A stretch of 64,000 nt of DNA, taken from Streptomyces lydicus (GTDB taxonomy: Bacteria; Actinomycetota; Actinomycetes; Streptomycetales; Streptomycetaceae). The notes below the pieces were generated by a model that was not told where the DNA came from, did not search any database, and was given only the letters and a program-made list of their open reading frames with translations. Below, in pieces: positions 41,340 to 51,235 of the stretch. Within the stretch, counting starts at the first letter, position 1; the number at the start of each line of letters is the position of its first letter. Made by a program: the position numbers and the translations under genes. The DNA is taken from NCBI RefSeq assembly GCF_000717345.1, contig NZ_JNZA01000014.1, positions 1-64,000 on the forward strand. Reading direction: 5' to 3'.

Positions 41340-43435
41340 AGCTCGAACCACGTCGACTTGCCGTCGCCGCGCGGATCCACCCCCCACGCCCCGGCCAGCA
41401 GCTCCAGCAGCACCAGTCCGCGTCCCGAGGACGCCAGCTCGCCGGGGCTGCGGCGGTGCGGCAGTTCATCGCTGCTGTCGGAGACGTCGACGCGGATCCG
41501 CCGGGCGCCCGGTGCCCCGGAGATCTCGGCGACCAGCAGTGCGTCGCCGTCGGTGTGCGTCAGGACGTTGGTGATCACCTCGGAGACCATCAGCACCGCC
41601 GAGTCGACCTGGTCGGCATCGGCCCAGTCGTGCAGCACCTCGCGGACCTGCCGGCGGGCCTCGGCGATCCGCTGCGGCTCGGCCTGCGCGACGGCGAGCA
41701 CGGTGCGCCGCACCGGCCGCCGGTCCGGCGGGCCACCGGCGCCCACCCCGCAGCTGGCGCCCTCGCGGCGCAGCAGCAGTACGGCGATGTCGTCCTCACG
41801 GCGGTCCACCAGCGGCCCGGTGGTGTGGTGCGAGGACGGCCCGTGCACGGCCTGGACCAGGGCATCGGCCAGCTGCTCCAGGTCCTCGTGGTCCGCGTCG
41901 GGCTGATGCGACTCGATGATGTCGCGCAGCCGCGCCCAGCCGGTCTCCAGGTCGTGGCCGCCGGTCTCGATCAGCCCGTCGGTGCACACCACCATGGTTT
42001 CGCCCGGTTCCAGCACCAGCCGGGTGGTGGGGTAGTCGGCGTCCGGGACGATGCCCAGCGGCAGCCCGCCCGCGGTGGGCCGGACCAGCATCGTGCCGTC
42101 GGCCAGCCGGATCGCCGGATCCGGGTGCCCGGCCCGGGCGATGTCCAGCAGGCCGGTCGCCGGGTCCACCTCGATGTACAGACAGGTCGCGAAGCGCTGG
42201 TCGTCCTCGGCGTGGCCGTGGAACCCGGTCGCGTTGATGCCGGCGAGGAAGCGGGAGGCCCGCGCGAGCACCGCATCGGGGTGGTGGCCCTCGGACGCAT
42301 AGGCGCGCAGCGCGATCCGCAGCTGCCCCATCAGGCCGGCGGCCCGGACGTCATGCCCCTGGACGTCCCCGATGACCAGCGCGAGCCGGCCGGACGGCAG
42401 GGGGATCATGTCGTACCAGTCGCCGCCGACCTCCAGTCCCCCGCCGGTCGGGACGTAGCGGGCCGCGACCGTCATCCCCGGGATGTCCGGCTGCACCGTC
42501 GGCATCATGCTGCGCTGGAGGCCCAGCGCCAGCTCCTGCTGCTCCTCCTGCATCCCGGCCCTGGCCAGTGCCTGGGCCAGCATCCGGGCGACGGTGGTGA
42601 GCACCGAGCGCTCGTCGGGGGTGAAGGCGACCGGCTGGGCGAAGGCCGCCATCCAGGCGCCTATCGTCCGGCCCGCGTTGACCAGCGGCAGGAACGCCCA
42701 TGACGTAAGGCCGAAGGGGGCGGCCAGTGGCCAGGTGGCGGGGTAGCGGCGGCTGTACTCCTCGGGGCTGGGCAGGTAGAGGGCCCGCCCGGAGCGGATG
42801 ACCTCGGCGGCCGGATAGTCGGTGTCCAGCGTCATGTCGAGGAAGGGCTTCTCGTCGTCCGGGTGGTGGCCGTGGTGGCCGATCACCGAGATCCGGTCGC
42901 CCTCGATCCCGAAGACCGCCAGGCCGTCCGGCATGAAGCCGGGCATGGAGAGCCCGGCCGCCACCCGCAGCACCTCGGCGGTGGACCGGGCCTCGGCCAG
43001 CGCCCGCCCCGCGTCCAGCAGGAACGCCTCACGGGAGCGGCGCCAGTCGCCGGTTATCGGCGTGTGCGCCGCCGAAGTCCCCGGCTGTGGCTCGGGCACC
43101 TCTTGGAGGGTGCCGACCAGCTCGAAATCCCCGTCGACGAGCCGGGGCCGGGAGCGGGAGCGGACGATGCGCAGCACTCGCCCGTGCTCGTCCACGATGC
43201 GCAGCCGGGCCTCGGCGAGCGTCTCCTCGGAGACCGCGAGCTGCACGATCCCGTTGACCTCGGCGAAGTCGACGGGATGAAAACGGGAGCGTACGGCGGC
43301 CTCGCTGAGTTCCACCGGCTCGGCGGGGAGCCCGAGCAGCCGGGCCGCCTCGGCGTCCAGGGCCACCTGCCCCGAGGCGTTGTCCCAGCGCCACAGGCCG
43401 GTCGCGATGGCGGCCAGGAGGTCCTTGGTGCGCAT
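41261..43435 (-). CDS. PAS/GAF sensor PP2C (SpoIIE) phosphatase with RsbW-like ATPase domain
   Basis: 724 residues. Domain order: a PAS-like domain (about 1-110), a GAF domain (about 135-290), a SpoIIE-type PP2C phosphatase (about 310-530; VGGDWYDMIPLPSGRLALVIGDVQGHDV), and a GHKL/HATPase anti-sigma-kinase-like domain (about 560-700; VSEVITNVLTHTDGDAL). Such proteins control anti-sigma or anti-anti-sigma factors in stress and development. ATG 43435 has TAAAGT six bases upstream. The Pro/Glu-rich last 20 residues extend into the convergent AI-2E gene. Confidence 0.88.
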   Translation of the reverse strand: MRTKDLLAAIATGLWRWDNASGQVALDAEAARLLGLPAEPVELSEAAVRSRFHPVDFAEVNGIVQLAVSEETLAEARLRIVDEHGRVLRIVRSRSRPRLVDGDFELVGTLQEVPEPQPGTSAAHTPITGDWRRSREAFLLDAGRALAEARSTAEVLRVAAGLSMPGFMPDGLAVFGIEGDRISVIGHHGHHPDDEKPFLDMTLDTDYPAAEVIRSGRALYLPSPEEYSRRYPATWPLAAPFGLTSWAFLPLVNAGRTIGAWMAAFAQPVAFTPDERSVLTTVARMLAQALARAGMQEEQQELALGLQRSMMPTVQPDIPGMTVAARYVPTGGGLEVGGDWYDMIPLPSGRLALVIGDVQGHDVRAAGLMGQLRIALRAYASEGHHPDAVLARASRFLAGINATGFHGHAEDDQRFATCLYIEVDPATGLLDIARAGHPDPAIRLADGTMLVRPTAGGLPLGIVPDADYPTTRLVLEPGETMVVCTDGLIETGGHDLETGWARLRDIIESHQPDADHEDLEQLADALVQAVHGPSSHHTTGPLVDRREDDIAVLLLRREGASCGVGAGGPPDRRPVRRTVLAVAQAEPQRIAEARRQVREVLHDWADADQVDSAVLMVSEVITNVLTHTDGDALLVAEISGAPGARRIRVDVSDSSDELPHRRSPGELASSGRGLVLLELLAGAWGVDPRGDGKSTWFELYEDAAEAAGPVSPESEPASEAEPAA

Positions 43436-43441
43436 TGCCTC

Positions 43442-43447
43442 ACTTTA
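43442..43447 (-). promoter_or_regulatory. -10 hexamer of a probable leaderless gene
   Basis: On the minus strand TAAAGT is followed by six bases and ATG 43435. TGTTGC (43470-43465) is a weak -35 at 17-bp spacing. Confidence 0.45.
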
Positions 43448-43569
43448 GGGGCGTTTGGTGGGGCGCAACAGCGAGCCGGGATGTGACCGTCGTCCCAGTC
43501 GGGAGCCCTTCTTCCGATCCCGAAACGGCTGATGCGTATATGTCAACGAAGAGGCGGGGGCCGGGACGG

Positions 43570-43575
43570 TAACCT
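43570..43575 (+). promoter_or_regulatory. -10-like hexamer upstream of aspS
   Basis: TAACCT stands out in the 280-bp divergent gap and would give aspS a leader of about 130 nt. I see no T-box or other leader structure that I can support. Confidence 0.35.
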
Positions 43576-43715
43576 GGAGCGGTTATGTCAATCCTGGGGT
43601 GGCCTTTCGGGCGACCGACGGGGAGAGCGACCGGGCGTGTGAGCCCGTGTTCCGATCCCTCTCCTCTGCTCCCGACAACTCCTCACCTCGACACTCGCGA
43701 CGACTTGGATGAGCG

Positions 43716-45479
43716 ATGCACCGGTACCGGTCCCATAACTGCGGCGAGCTCCGAGCCGCGGACGTCGACACGGACGTCCGCCTCAGCGGCTGGCTGCACA
43801 ATCGTCGTGACCTGGGCGGCATCCTCTTCATCGATCTGCGGGACCACTACGGTCTCGTGCAGCTCGTCGCCCGCCCCGGCACCCCCGCCGCCGAGGTGCT
43901 GGACAAGCTGACGAAGGAGACGGTCGTCCGCGTCGACGGCAAGGTCGTCTCGCGCGGCGCCGAGAACGTGAACCCGGAGCTGCCGACCGGCGAGATCGAG
44001 ATCGAGGTCTCCGAGGTCGAGGTCCTGGGCGCGGCCCAGCAGATCCCCTTCACGATCAACGCCGACGACGGCGTCAACGAGGAGAAGCGCCTGGAGTACC
44101 GCTTCCTCGACCTGCGCCGCGAGCGGATGCACCGCAACATCATGCTGCGCTCGGCGGTCATCTCGGCCATCCGCCACAAGATGACCACCCTCGGCTTCAA
44201 CGAGATGGCGACGCCGATCCTCAGCGCCACGTCCCCCGAGGGCGCCCGCGACTTCGTGGTGCCGTCCCGCCTCCACCCGGGGAAGTTCTACGCGCTGCCG
44301 CAGGCCCCGCAGCAGTTCAAGCAGCTGCTGATGATCTCGGGCTTCGACCGTTACTTCCAGATCGCCCCCTGCTTCCGGGACGAGGACGCCCGCGCGGACC
44401 GCTCGCCGGGCGAGTTCTACCAGCTCGACGTCGAGATGAGCTTCGTCGAGCAGGAGGACGTCTTCCGGCCCATCGAGCAGCTGATGACCGAGCTGTTCGA
44501 GGAGTTCGGCGGTGGCCGCCACGTCACCTCGCCGTTCCCGCGGATCCCGTTCCGCGAGGCGATGCTGAAGTACGGCTCCGACAAGCCGGACCTGCGCGCC
44601 CAGCTGGAACTGGTCGACATCACCGACGTCTTCGAGGGCTCGGAGTTCAAGGCGTTCGCCGGCAAGCACGTCCGTGCGCTGCCGGTGCCGGCCGTTCAGG
44701 CCCAGCCGCGCAAGTTCTTCGACCAGCTCGGTGACTACGCGGTCCAGCACGGCGCCAAGGGCCTGGCCTGGGTGCGCGTCGGTGAGGACGGCTCGCTGAC
44801 CGGCCCGATCGCCAAGTTCCTGACCGAGGAGAACGTCAAGCTCCTCAACGAGCGCCTCGGCCTGGAGCCCGGCCACGCGGTCTTCTTCGGCGCCGGCGAG
44901 TTCGACGAGGTCTCGAAGATCATGGGCGCGGTGCGCGTCGAGGCCGCCAAGCGGGCCGGCCACTTCGAGGAGAACGTCTTCCGCTTCTGCTGGATCGTCG
45001 ACTTCCCGATGTACGAGCGGGACGAGGAGACCGGCAAGATCGACTTCTCGCACAACCCCTTCTCCATGCCGCAGGGCGGTCTGGAGGCGCTGGAGACCCA
45101 GGACCCGCTGGACATCCTGGGCTGGCAGTACGACATCGTCTGCAACGGTGTCGAGCTCTCCTCCGGCGCGATCCGGAACCACGAGCCCGACATCATGCTC
45201 AAGGCGTTCGAGATCGCGGGCTACGACCGGGACACCGTCGAGGAGAAGTTCGCGGGCATGCTGCGCGCCTTCCGCTTCGGCGCCCCGCCGCACGGCGGGA
45301 TCGCCCCCGGCGTCGACCGCATCGTCATGCTGCTCGCGGACGAGCCGAACATCCGCGAGACCATCGCGTTCCCGCTGAACGGCAACGCGCAGGACCTGAT
45401 GATGGGCGCCCCGACCGAGCTGGAAGAGGCCCGGCTCAAGGAGCTCCACCTCAACGTCCGCAAGCCGCAGGTGAAGTAG
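43716..45479 (+). CDS. aspS: Aspartyl-tRNA synthetase
   Basis: 587 residues, the bacterial AspRS length. An N-terminal OB-fold anticodon domain ([23 protein letters not shown]), a class II core with motif 2 ([19 protein letters not shown]), an inserted GAD domain, and motif 3 ([20 protein letters not shown]) are all visible. It charges tRNA-Asp. Whether it also misacylates tRNA-Asn cannot be judged here. ATG 43716 gives the family start [13 protein letters not shown]. It is followed 20 bp later by a parS-centred inverted repeat. Confidence 0.97.
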   Translation: MHRYRSHNCGELRAADVDTDVRLSGWLHNRRDLGGILFIDLRDHYGLVQLVARPGTPAAEVLDKLTKETVVRVDGKVVSRGAENVNPELPTGEIEIEVSEVEVLGAAQQIPFTINADDGVNEEKRLEYRFLDLRRERMHRNIMLRSAVISAIRHKMTTLGFNEMATPILSATSPEGARDFVVPSRLHPGKFYALPQAPQQFKQLLMISGFDRYFQIAPCFRDEDARADRSPGEFYQLDVEMSFVEQEDVFRPIEQLMTELFEEFGGGRHVTSPFPRIPFREAMLKYGSDKPDLRAQLELVDITDVFEGSEFKAFAGKHVRALPVPAVQAQPRKFFDQLGDYAVQHGAKGLAWVRVGEDGSLTGPIAKFLTEENVKLLNERLGLEPGHAVFFGAGEFDEVSKIMGAVRVEAAKRAGHFEENVFRFCWIVDFPMYERDEETGKIDFSHNPFSMPQGGLEALETQDPLDILGWQYDIVCNGVELSSGAIRNHEPDIMLKAFEIAGYDRDTVEEKFAGMLRAFRFGAPPHGGIAPGVDRIVMLLADEPNIRETIAFPLNGNAQDLMMGAPTELEEARLKELHLNVRKPQVK

Positions 45480-45498
45480 CGCCGGCGGAGCCGCACAG

Positions 45499-45543
45499 AC
45501 GCCGAGGGGCGGTGTTTCACGTGAAACACCGCCCCTTCGGCGT
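45499..45543. terminator. aspS terminator palindrome with a parS site at its centre
   Basis: Arms 45499-45520 and 45521-45543 pair over 22 bp with one unpaired T. The outer part is ACGCCGA-GGGGCGGT. The exact ParB site GTTTCACGTGAAAC is at 45514-45527, the middle. The design matches the palindrome after the pirin gene. Confidence 0.75.
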
Positions 45544-45612
45544 AAGCGGCCGCGTGCTCCAACCGCACCACATTTGTGGCCGGGTTCCGGCCGCGCACGC
45601 ACTGTGGTGCCC

Positions 45613-47364
45613 ATGCAGCAAGCCAGCCTTCTCCCCGGCACGTCCGTCCTGGGCACGCGGACGCGTACGGCACACTTCGCTCCGGTCCGCGATCTGCGAT
45701 GGCTGATCGCGCTGGCCGTGCTCTTCACCGCTGCCCAGCTCTACCTGGCCGTCGGCACGCCCGGCCTGGGATGGGACGAGACGGTCTACGTCAGCCAGGT
45801 CGACCCCCGCGCCCCGGCCGCGTTCTTCAGCGCCCCGCGCGCCCGCGGCATCACCTTGCTCCTCGCCCCGGTCGCCGCCCTGACCACCTCGGCGCCCGTC
45901 CTGCACTGCTACCTCGCGGTGCTCTCCGGCGCCGGGTTCCTGCTCACCCTGTGCCTCTGGCGGCGTCTGCTGCCCGCCCCCGTACCGGCCCTGGGCGGTG
46001 CGCTGTTCGCGGGTCTGTGGATCACCCTCTTCTACGGTCCGCAGGCGATGCCCAACCTGTGGACCGCCTATGCCGCGCTCGTCGCCACGGGCTGCTTCCT
46101 GCTGGCCGTACGGCAGCCGGCGGCGCAGCTGGCCCCGGGCGCCGGCCGGAGCGCGGCGGTCGGCCTTGCCGTCGCGGTGGCCGTGGCCGGCCTGATGCGT
46201 CCCCTCGACGCCGTCTGGCTGTCCCTGCCCCTCTTTGCCGCGGCGCTCTGCGTACCCGCCTGGCGGCGCTCCACCGTGCTGCTGGCCGTGCCGGCCGGCC
46301 TGGTCCTCGGCTGCACCGAGTGGATCGTGGAGGCATTCACGTCCTACGGCGGGCTGCTGGCCCGGCTGCGGCAGGCCGGGGAGATCCAGGGCGGGCTGGG
46401 CTGGCACCCGTCCTTCGGTGACCACGCACGGGCCCTCCAGGGCAAGACGCTCTGCCGTCCCTGCGACCTGGCCTGGGACCAGCCGGTCACGGCGGTGTGG
46501 TGGTTCGCGCTGCCCCTGGCGGTCGCCGGAGCGGTGTGGGCGGCGTCGCGGGCCCACGAACCCGGCGGGACGCTGCACCGCTACGGGCCGGTGTGGCCCG
46601 TCCCGCGCGGCCGCGCACCGGGCAGCGGCCGCCGCGAACTCGGCCTGGAGCCGGTACGCCTGGGCACGCTCGGGCTGAACCCCGTACGGGCGGTCGGCCT
46701 CGGCCTCGACGGCGCGATGCACCGGTACGGACCGGCCTGGCCGCCCTCCAGCCTGCGCGACCCCGGCGGTGCGCGGCACCGCTACGGCCCGGGCCCCATC
46801 GCCCTCCCCGCCCTGGTCGGTCTCTGCCTCGCCCTCCCCTATCTGCTGATGGTGGACTACGCCGCCCCGCGTTTCCTGCTGCCCGCCTACGCCCTGCTGC
46901 TGATGCCCGCCGCCTGGTTCCTGTACTGGCTGACCCTGCTGCCCCGCCGCCGGCACGGCTGGGCGATCGCCGCCCTGGTCCTCGCGCTGCTGGCCCATGA
47001 GGGGACGCAGCTGGCGATCCTGTACAAGATGCACCGGGCGACCGTCCGCGCCCAGCACGACGTCGGCCGCATCGTCGGCACGCTGCGCACCGCGGGGGTC
47101 CGGCCGCCCTGCGCGGTGAGCGGCGAGGAGGCGGTACGGCTGGCGTACGGGATCCACTGCGCGGCCCGGCAGCCCGGCGGCCACGACGCCAGCATCAGCC
47201 CGGCGGGCCTGACCCGGCTGGGCGCCCGCCACCCCGCCGCCGTCGTGCTGGCCGCCGGCCGGAAGCCGCCGCGCTACGCCCGGGACTGGCGCCCGGTCCG
47301 CCTCCCGCCGACGCCCGGCCTGAAGCGGCTCAGCGCCTACCTGTCCCCGGCGGCCCGGCCCTGA
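45613..47364 (+). CDS. Multi-TM protein, probable GT-C/ArnT-like glycosyltransferase
   Basis: 583 residues with about ten hydrophobic helices. After the first helix lies the acidic motif GWDETVY, as in GT39/ArnT-type polyprenyl-phosphate-sugar transferases, where an Asp/Glu in the first outer loop is catalytic. A soluble Arg/Pro-rich loop about residues 315-390 and late helices (LLPAYALLLMPAAWFLYWL) follow. The donor and acceptor are unknown. ATG 45613 has CACTGT seven bases upstream, a weak leaderless signal. It is convergent with metG. Confidence 0.68.
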   Translation: MQQASLLPGTSVLGTRTRTAHFAPVRDLRWLIALAVLFTAAQLYLAVGTPGLGWDETVYVSQVDPRAPAAFFSAPRARGITLLLAPVAALTTSAPVLHCYLAVLSGAGFLLTLCLWRRLLPAPVPALGGALFAGLWITLFYGPQAMPNLWTAYAALVATGCFLLAVRQPAAQLAPGAGRSAAVGLAVAVAVAGLMRPLDAVWLSLPLFAAALCVPAWRRSTVLLAVPAGLVLGCTEWIVEAFTSYGGLLARLRQAGEIQGGLGWHPSFGDHARALQGKTLCRPCDLAWDQPVTAVWWFALPLAVAGAVWAASRAHEPGGTLHRYGPVWPVPRGRAPGSGRRELGLEPVRLGTLGLNPVRAVGLGLDGAMHRYGPAWPPSSLRDPGGARHRYGPGPIALPALVGLCLALPYLLMVDYAAPRFLLPAYALLLMPAAWFLYWLTLLPRRRHGWAIAALVLALLAHEGTQLAILYKMHRATVRAQHDVGRIVGTLRTAGVRPPCAVSGEEAVRLAYGIHCAARQPGGHDASISPAGLTRLGARHPAAVVLAAGRKPPRYARDWRPVRLPPTPGLKRLSAYLSPAARP

Positions 47365-47385
47365 CCCGCCCGCCCGGCACGCGAA

Positions 47386-47422
47386 GCGCGCCCGCCCGGT
47401 CCCGAGGACCGGACGGGCGCGC
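47386..47422. terminator. Bidirectional terminator between membrane protein gene and metG
   Basis: A 17-bp stem pairs 47386-47402 with 47406-47422 with one mismatch (GCGCGCCCGCCCGGTCC against GGACCGGACGGGCGCGC). It lies between convergent stops. Confidence 0.8.
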
Positions 47423-47443
47423 AGGTGTCCGTGCGCTCCGCGC

Positions 47444-49159
47444 TTACTGCTCGGCGCCGCCGAAGCGCTCGCGGTAGGACTCCAGGTCCTCCTCGGTGAT
47501 CTTCGCGAAGAGCACCGGCGGGACCGTGAACGGCGTACCGGCCGGCACCGATGCGAGCGCCTTCGCCTCGTCCTGGGAGACCCACGGCGCGGTGTCGTTC
47601 TCCAGCGCGAAGGCGCTCCGCATCGCCTTCGCAGACGCCGGGATGAACGGCTCGGAGACCACCGCGTACAGGTGGATGAGGTTCATGGCCGTGCGCAGCG
47701 TCAGCGCCGCCGCGTCCTTGTCGGTCTTGATCTCCAGCCACGGGGCCTTCTCCTCCAGGTAGGAGTTGCCCGCGCTCCACAGGGCGCGCAGCGAGGCCGC
47801 CGCCTTGCGGAACTGCAGGGCCTCCATGTGGCCCTCGTACTCCGCCAGCAGCCCGGCGATCTCCTCGCCCAGCTTCTGCTCCGCGGCCCCGGCCTCGGCG
47901 CCCGCGGGCACCTCGTCGCCGAACCGCTTCCGCGAGAACGACAGCACCCGGTTCACGAAGTTGCCGAGGGTGTCCGCCAGGTCCTTGTTGACCGAGGAGG
48001 AGAACAGCTCCCAGGTGAAGGAGGTGTCGTCCGACTCCGGGGCGTTGGCGATCAGGAAGTAGCGCCAGTAGTCGGCCGGCAGCAGCTCCAGCGCGGCGTC
48101 CGTGAAGATGCCGCGCCGCTGCGAGGTGGAGAACTTGCCGCCGTAGTAGTTCAGCCAGTTGAACGCCTTGAGGAAGTCGACCTTCTTCCACGGCTCACGG
48201 GTCCCCAGCTGGGTCGCCGGGAACATCACGGAGTGGAACGGGACGTTGTCCTTGGCCATGAACTCCGTGTAGCGGACGTTCTCGGCCTCGTACCACCACG
48301 CCTTCCAGTCGCGGTTCTGCGGGTCGACGTCGGCCCACTCCTTCGTCGCACCGATGTACTCGATCGGGGCGTCGAACCACACGTAGAAGACCTTGCCCTC
48401 GGCCGCCAGCTCCGGCCACACGTCCGCCGGCACCGGGACGCCCCAGTCCAGGTCACGGGTGATCGCCCGGTCCTGGAGACCCTCGGTCAGCCACTTGTGC
48501 GCGATGGAGGACGCCAGGGTCGGCCACTCCTTGCTGCCGTTGCCCTCCAGCCAGCCCTCGACCTCGTGCTGGAGCTTCGACTGGAGCAGGAACAGGTGCT
48601 TGGTCTCCCGCACCTCCAGGTCGCCGCTGCCGCTGATCGCCGAGCGGGCGTCGATCAGATCGGTCGGGTCCAGCACCCGGGTGCAGTTCTCGCACTGGTC
48701 GCCGCGCGCCTTGTCGTAGCCGCAGTGCGGGCACGTTCCGACGATGTAGCGGTCGGGCAGGAAGCGGTCGTCGGCGACCGAGAAGACCTGGCGGATCGCC
48801 CGCTCCTCGATGAAGCCGTTCTCGTGCAGCTTGCGCGCGAAGTGCTGGGTGAGCTCGACGTTCTCCGGCGAGGAGCTGCGGCCGAAGTAGTCGAACTCGA
48901 GGCTGAAGCCCTCGTAGATCGCCTTCTGCTTGTCGTGCTGCTCCGCGCAGAACGCGTCGACCGACTGCCCGGCGTCCTTCGCCGCCAGCTCCGCCGGGGT
49001 CCCGTGCTCGTCCGTCGCGCAGATGTAGAGCACGTCGTGCCCGCGCTGCCGCAGGTACCGGGCGTAGACATCGGCCGGGAGCATGGACCCCACCATGTTG
49101 CCCAGGTGCTTGATCCCGTTGATGTACGGAAGGGCGCTGGTGATGAGGTGTCGAGCCAT
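47444..49159 (-). CDS. metG: Methionyl-tRNA synthetase
   Basis: 571 residues, class I. The HIGH-equivalent is in [18 protein letters not shown] zinc knuckle [17 protein letters not shown] lies about residues 143-159. The KMSKS-equivalent is FSTSQRRG, the variant expected in this actinobacterial type. A helical anticodon domain follows, without the C-terminal tRNA-binding EMAP domain. It charges initiator and elongator tRNA-Met. ATG 49159 has GGGAGCAG upstream. The 241-bp gap upstream contains an AT-rich patch at 49195-49235 with TTGACG and TACGAT (minus strand), probably its promoter. Confidence 0.96.
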   Translation of the reverse strand: MARHLITSALPYINGIKHLGNMVGSMLPADVYARYLRQRGHDVLYICATDEHGTPAELAAKDAGQSVDAFCAEQHDKQKAIYEGFSLEFDYFGRSSSPENVELTQHFARKLHENGFIEERAIRQVFSVADDRFLPDRYIVGTCPHCGYDKARGDQCENCTRVLDPTDLIDARSAISGSGDLEVRETKHLFLLQSKLQHEVEGWLEGNGSKEWPTLASSIAHKWLTEGLQDRAITRDLDWGVPVPADVWPELAAEGKVFYVWFDAPIEYIGATKEWADVDPQNRDWKAWWYEAENVRYTEFMAKDNVPFHSVMFPATQLGTREPWKKVDFLKAFNWLNYYGGKFSTSQRRGIFTDAALELLPADYWRYFLIANAPESDDTSFTWELFSSSVNKDLADTLGNFVNRVLSFSRKRFGDEVPAGAEAGAAEQKLGEEIAGLLAEYEGHMEALQFRKAAASLRALWSAGNSYLEEKAPWLEIKTDKDAAALTLRTAMNLIHLYAVVSEPFIPASAKAMRSAFALENDTAPWVSQDEAKALASVPAGTPFTVPPVLFAKITEEDLESYRERFGGAEQ

Positions 49160-49400
49160 TGCCGGCTGCTCCCAAGTCGCTACGGTGAGTGAGGATTTGC
49201 TTTACGGAACGTCAATATCGTACTGGACGGGGTGGCGGGTCCGGCGCGGGCTTTTCGGGGCCGGTGAGGGGCCGGGCAGGGGCCGGGGGCGTGCGGGGCC
49301 GCGGCGGTCGACGGGGCGCGGGGGCCGGGGGCGGGGCATCGGGACGGCGGGGCTCAGGGGCGCCGGGAGGGCTCCACTCCCGGCCCGCCGTGCGCCCGGA

Positions 49401-50993
49401 TCACCGCACCGCCGACTCCGCGCTGTCCGCGCTGCCCGCCGCGGGCACCTGGTTCTGCCGGGGAGCCGGCCCGTTCACGATCAGTCCGGCGGCGAGGGCG
49501 GCGCCCAGCATGATCACCGAGCCGACTCCGATGGCCACCGTGAACCCGTGCACCACCCCCGCCCGCACCAAGCCCTCCCGGACCGCCGGCGGGACCGGGT
49601 GCCCGCCGCTGTGCCGCGCCGCGTCGGCCAGACGGCCCGCGAGATACGTCGCACCGGTCGACGTCGCGATGGTGTTCAGCAGCGCCGTACCGATCGAACC
49701 GCCCACCTGCTGCGCGGTGTTGACCGTCGCGGACGTGACCCCGGCGTCCTGGGGCGCGACCCCCGTGGTCGCCGTGGCCATGACCGGCATGAAGGTCAGC
49801 CCCATGCCCAGCCCCACGAGCAGTTCGGCCGGCAGCACGTGCGCGACGTACGCGGACTCCGCCGTCAGGAACGTCAGGGTGAACAGTCCCGCCGACGCCA
49901 GCAGCGCGCCCGGAACCATCAGGAACCGCGGCGGGACCAGGTGCAGCAGCCGGGCGGATATCTGCGTCGAGCCGATGACGATCGCCGCCACCATGGGCAG
50001 GAAGGCCAGCCCGGCCTTCAGCGGCGAGTAGCCCAGCACGGTCTGCAGGTAGTAGGTCAGGAAGAGGAACATCCCGAACATCGCGATGACCGCGAGGGCC
50101 ATGGTCAGGAACGCCCCGCCGCGGTTCCGGTCCCGCACGACGTGCGGCGGCAGCAACGGATGCGGTGCCCGGGTCTGCCACCACGCGAAGGCCCCCAGCA
50201 GCAGCGCGCCGCCCACCAGCATCCCTACGACCAGCCCGTCGCCCCACCCGCGCGGCCTCGCCTCACTGCACCCGTAAACGAGCGCGACCAGCCCGCTGCA
50301 CCCCAGCAGCACGCCGGGTATGTCCAGATGCGCCCGCTCCGGTACCGCCTTGCTCCGCAGCACCACCGCCGCGGCCGCGAAGGCGACCGTCGCGACCGGC
50401 ACATTCACGTACAGACACCAGCGCCAGTTCAGGTACTCGGTCAGCAGCCCGCCCGCGATCAGCCCGATCGCCGCGCCGCCGCCCGCGATGGCCCCGTAGA
50501 TCCCGAAAGCCTTGCTCCGCTCCCTGCCCACCGTGAACGTGGTGGTCAACAGCGACAGCGCACTCGGCGCCAGCAACGCGGCGAACGCCCCCTGCAGGGC
50601 CCGCGCCCCGAACAGCAGGCCCGACCCGCCGGCCGCGCCGCCCAGTCCCGACGCCACGGCGAACCCCACCAGTCCCACCATGAACGTCTTCTTCCGGCCC
50701 ACGAGGTCCGCGATCCGCCCGCCGAGCAGCAGCAGCCCACCGAACGCGAGGGTGTACGCGGTGATCACCCACTGCCGGTTCGCATCCGACATGCCCAGGT
50801 CCCGCTGGGCCGACGGCAGCGCGATATTCACGATGGTCGCGTCCAGCACCACCATCAACTGCGCGATGGCGATCACCACCAGCGCCCACCAGCGCCGCGG
50901 ATCCGGCTCCGCGGGGGCGGCCCAGCCGGTGGTGGTCGGGCCGCCGGCGGCAGCGGGGGGCCCGGCCCCCGCGCCTTCGCTCGTGCCACTCAT
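49401..50993 (-). CDS. DHA2-family (EmrB/QacA-type) MFS drug exporter
   Basis: 530 residues with about 14 predicted helices. Motif signatures are MVVLDATIVNIALPSAQRDL in helix 1 and GGRIADLVGRKK in loop 2-3. The family exports drugs or antibiotics by proton antiport. ATG 50993 is preferred over the in-frame start at 51008 because GAGG lies just upstream. No TetR or MarR regulator is adjacent, which is unusual for such exporters. Confidence 0.87.
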   Translation of the reverse strand: MSGTSEGAGAGPPAAAGGPTTTGWAAPAEPDPRRWWALVVIAIAQLMVVLDATIVNIALPSAQRDLGMSDANRQWVITAYTLAFGGLLLLGGRIADLVGRKKTFMVGLVGFAVASGLGGAAGGSGLLFGARALQGAFAALLAPSALSLLTTTFTVGRERSKAFGIYGAIAGGGAAIGLIAGGLLTEYLNWRWCLYVNVPVATVAFAAAAVVLRSKAVPERAHLDIPGVLLGCSGLVALVYGCSEARPRGWGDGLVVGMLVGGALLLGAFAWWQTRAPHPLLPPHVVRDRNRGGAFLTMALAVIAMFGMFLFLTYYLQTVLGYSPLKAGLAFLPMVAAIVIGSTQISARLLHLVPPRFLMVPGALLASAGLFTLTFLTAESAYVAHVLPAELLVGLGMGLTFMPVMATATTGVAPQDAGVTSATVNTAQQVGGSIGTALLNTIATSTGATYLAGRLADAARHSGGHPVPPAVREGLVRAGVVHGFTVAIGVGSVIMLGAALAAGLIVNGPAPRQNQVPAAGSADSAESAVR

Positions 50994-51157
50994 AGCGACC
51001 CGCCTCATCCGGCCGGCACGATCACCCCGACCGCCGGCCGCCCGTGGGGGCGCGATCGGAGCGCTTCACCCACTCAGCCTAGGGAGGGGAGCGGGGGCTC
51101 GCCTGCTGTGTGGGGAGCGCGCCGTGGGGGCCGGGGAACGCGGGCGGGAAAAGCGGC

Positions 51158-51192
51158 GGCCGCGGCGGGCCACCGGGGGCCCGGCCGCGGCC
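51158..51192 (-). terminator. Terminator of the VWA-domain gene
   Basis: GGCCGCGGCGGGCC (51158-51171) pairs with 51178-51192 with one bulged G, across a 6-nt loop, about 45 bases past the minus-strand stop. Confidence 0.65.
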
Positions 51193-51235
51193 GGTGGTGC
51201 TGCTGGGTGTGCGGAGTGCCGGGTGGGCCCGGTGC

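Noticed and set aside
43576..43715. T-box or other riboswitch in the aspS leader
   Set aside because: No T-box consensus or anti-terminator could be recognised; only a -10-like hexamer and a plain leader are visible.
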